From NCBI GenBank assembly GCA_020027415.1, contig JAHRAW010000054.1:1-6701 (forward strand): a DNA stretch of 6,701 nt, in the 5' to 3' direction. A program made the translations under genes and the position numbers. Positions 5,627 through 6,701 of this stretch are shown piece by piece. Position 1 is the first letter of the stretch. Every line of letters begins with the position of its first letter. The notes under the pieces are model-generated. The model searched no databases. It had not been told where the DNA came from and saw nothing but the letters and a program-made list of their open reading frames with translations. This DNA is from Gammaproteobacteria bacterium (lineage in GTDB: Bacteria > Pseudomonadota > Gammaproteobacteria > Arenicellales > Poriferihabitantaceae).

Positions 5627-6701
5627 ATGCAAAATAGCGGCTTCATTGATTTGCGAGTCGGACACGGCAGCGCCGGACTCGGCGACGACAGCGTATGGCC
5701 CTCGTTCACCGACATTATGACGGTGATCGTAATGATTTTCCTGTTGGCGTTGGTAATGATGATGGCGCGCAATCTGGAACTGGATCGCCAACTGGTAACC
5801 AGCATCAGCGAACGCGACGCAAACTTGTTGGAGAATCGCGGGCTGCTGGAAAAACTCAACGCGCTGGAACGCAGAACCTTGGCGTTGCAACAATCATTGG
5901 GCGTCCGCATCAACGAACGCGATGCGTTGCGCGCGCAATTGTTGGCGGAACTGAAACGCATTGAATTGATGACCGCCGACCACGTCGGCTTGGAACAGCA
6001 ACTCGCGCAGATTATCGCCGAACGCAAAAAACTCACTGCGGAAAAACGACAACTTACCGCGCAAGCGCGCGTGCGCGGCGAAAATTTAGCCGCCGCGCAA
6101 ACTCAGGTGGCTGCGCTGACCGCCAACGAAGCTAAGCTGAGCCAAAAAATCGCCGCGCTCGCGACGCAGTTGGATGCGCTGCAACCACCAGCCCAAACTA
6201 ACAACCGCGGCGACTCGGGGCAAGCCTTGTCCGAACGTTTGGATCGGTTGGCGGCGCGCTTGCGCTTGCTACAACAACAATTGGCGCAACGCGAATCCGC
6301 CGCCACCGCGAAAATTGAAAACCTCACCGAACGAATCCGTCAACGCCGCGCGGAAAATGCCGCGTTGCAAAAATTAGCGGACGCCTCCAGCGTTAAATTT
6401 CAAACGCTGCAAGAAGAATACGACTCGTTGGACGCGCAATACCGCACTCTGGTGCGACCGGCGCGCAATGCGGCGGGCAAGCATGTGGTGGAAGTATCGC
6501 TGGTAAAAACCGCGCCGGGCTATCAGTTTGGTTTGAAAGAACCGTCGCAACGCGAACCGCGCGCCTACTCGCGCGCAAAACTGGAACAACGCTTGGCCAG
6601 TTTGAAAAGCGAACACGGCAAAAACTTATACACCAAAGTGGTGATCCCCGAACACAGCGGACTTTCCCACAACGAAGCCTGGCAGTTCACGCAACAAATC
6701 T
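5627..6701 (+). CDS. MotB/ExbD-like single-helix protein with long coiled coil (3' end outside window)
   Basis: The reading frame is open from ATG 5627 to the right edge, giving 358 residues without a stop. A short N-terminus leads to one membrane helix, WPSFTDIMTVIVMIFLLALVMMM (24-46). Asp29 near its start is where MotB, ExbD and ZorB carry the essential proton-binding Asp. Residues about 50-275 are rich in Glu, Gln, Arg, Ala and Leu with heptad-like spacing and form a long coiled coil, broken near 186-198 by a Pro/Asn/Gly stretch. From about 275 a compact domain begins (LVRPARNAAGKHVVEVSLVK, later LYTKVVIPEHSGLSHNEAWQF). No OmpA-type peptidoglycan-binding motif is seen before the edge. If the topology is as in MotB, coiled coil and domain are periplasmic. 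It starts 14 bp after the channel gene with no good ribosome binding site. A general coiled-coil protein is the alternative, but the Asp helix and neighbour argue against it. Confidence 0.8.
   Translation, partial: MQNSGFIDLRVGHGSAGLGDDSVWPSFTDIMTVIVMIFLLALVMMMARNLELDRQLVTSISERDANLLENRGLLEKLNALERRTLALQQSLGVRINERDALRAQLLAELKRIELMTADHVGLEQQLAQIIAERKKLTAEKRQLTAQARVRGENLAAAQTQVAALTANEAKLSQKIAALATQLDALQPPAQTNNRGDSGQALSERLDRLAARLRLLQQQLAQRESAATAKIENLTERIRQRRAENAALQKLADASSVKFQTLQEEYDSLDAQYRTLVRPARNAAGKHVVEVSLVKTAPGYQFGLKEPSQREPRAYSRAKLEQRLASLKSEHGKNLYTKVVIPEHSGLSHNEAWQFTQQI

Overview
The window looks like a GC-rich gammaproteobacterial chromosome segment. The order rpmH, rnpA, yidD, yidC, mnmE on one strand is the conserved block that normally lies near the replication origin, and the L34, YidC and MnmE proteins are full length with the family's key residues. 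The lineage below class level cannot be named from this sequence.

Layout. Positions 1-26 hold the first codons of a gene on the minus strand, possibly a DUF1640-type coiled-coil protein. Positions 27-277 have no convincing gene. They contain several copies of a small hairpin repeat (core CGTCATTCCCGC, 10-nt loop), two of them facing each other. A good sigma70-type promoter at 278-306 drives rpmH (340-474). The GTG-started rnpA (526-939) and the overlapping yidD (939-1250) follow. The last codons and stop of yidD lie inside another copy of the hairpin repeat, so rpmH-rnpA-yidD is bracketed by inverted copies. After a 109-bp spacer come yidC (1360-3084) and, 10 bp later, mnmE (3095-4495). An 82-bp spacer with an extended -10 element and a perfect 15-bp palindrome then leads to two genes that are not part of the usual block. 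The first (4578-5612) encodes a four-helix MotA/TolQ/ExbB-type proton-channel protein. The second (5627 to beyond the right edge) encodes a single-helix MotB/ExbD-like partner with a long coiled coil.

How they work together. The left block is housekeeping: ribosomal protein L34, the protein part of RNase P, two factors for membrane protein insertion (YidD, YidC) and a tRNA-modifying GTPase. The right pair has the architecture of an ion-driven stator or energy-transducing complex: a MotA/ExbB-like channel subunit next to a subunit with an Asp in its only membrane helix. What this motor powers is not visible here, and the pair is the least explained and most interesting part of the window.
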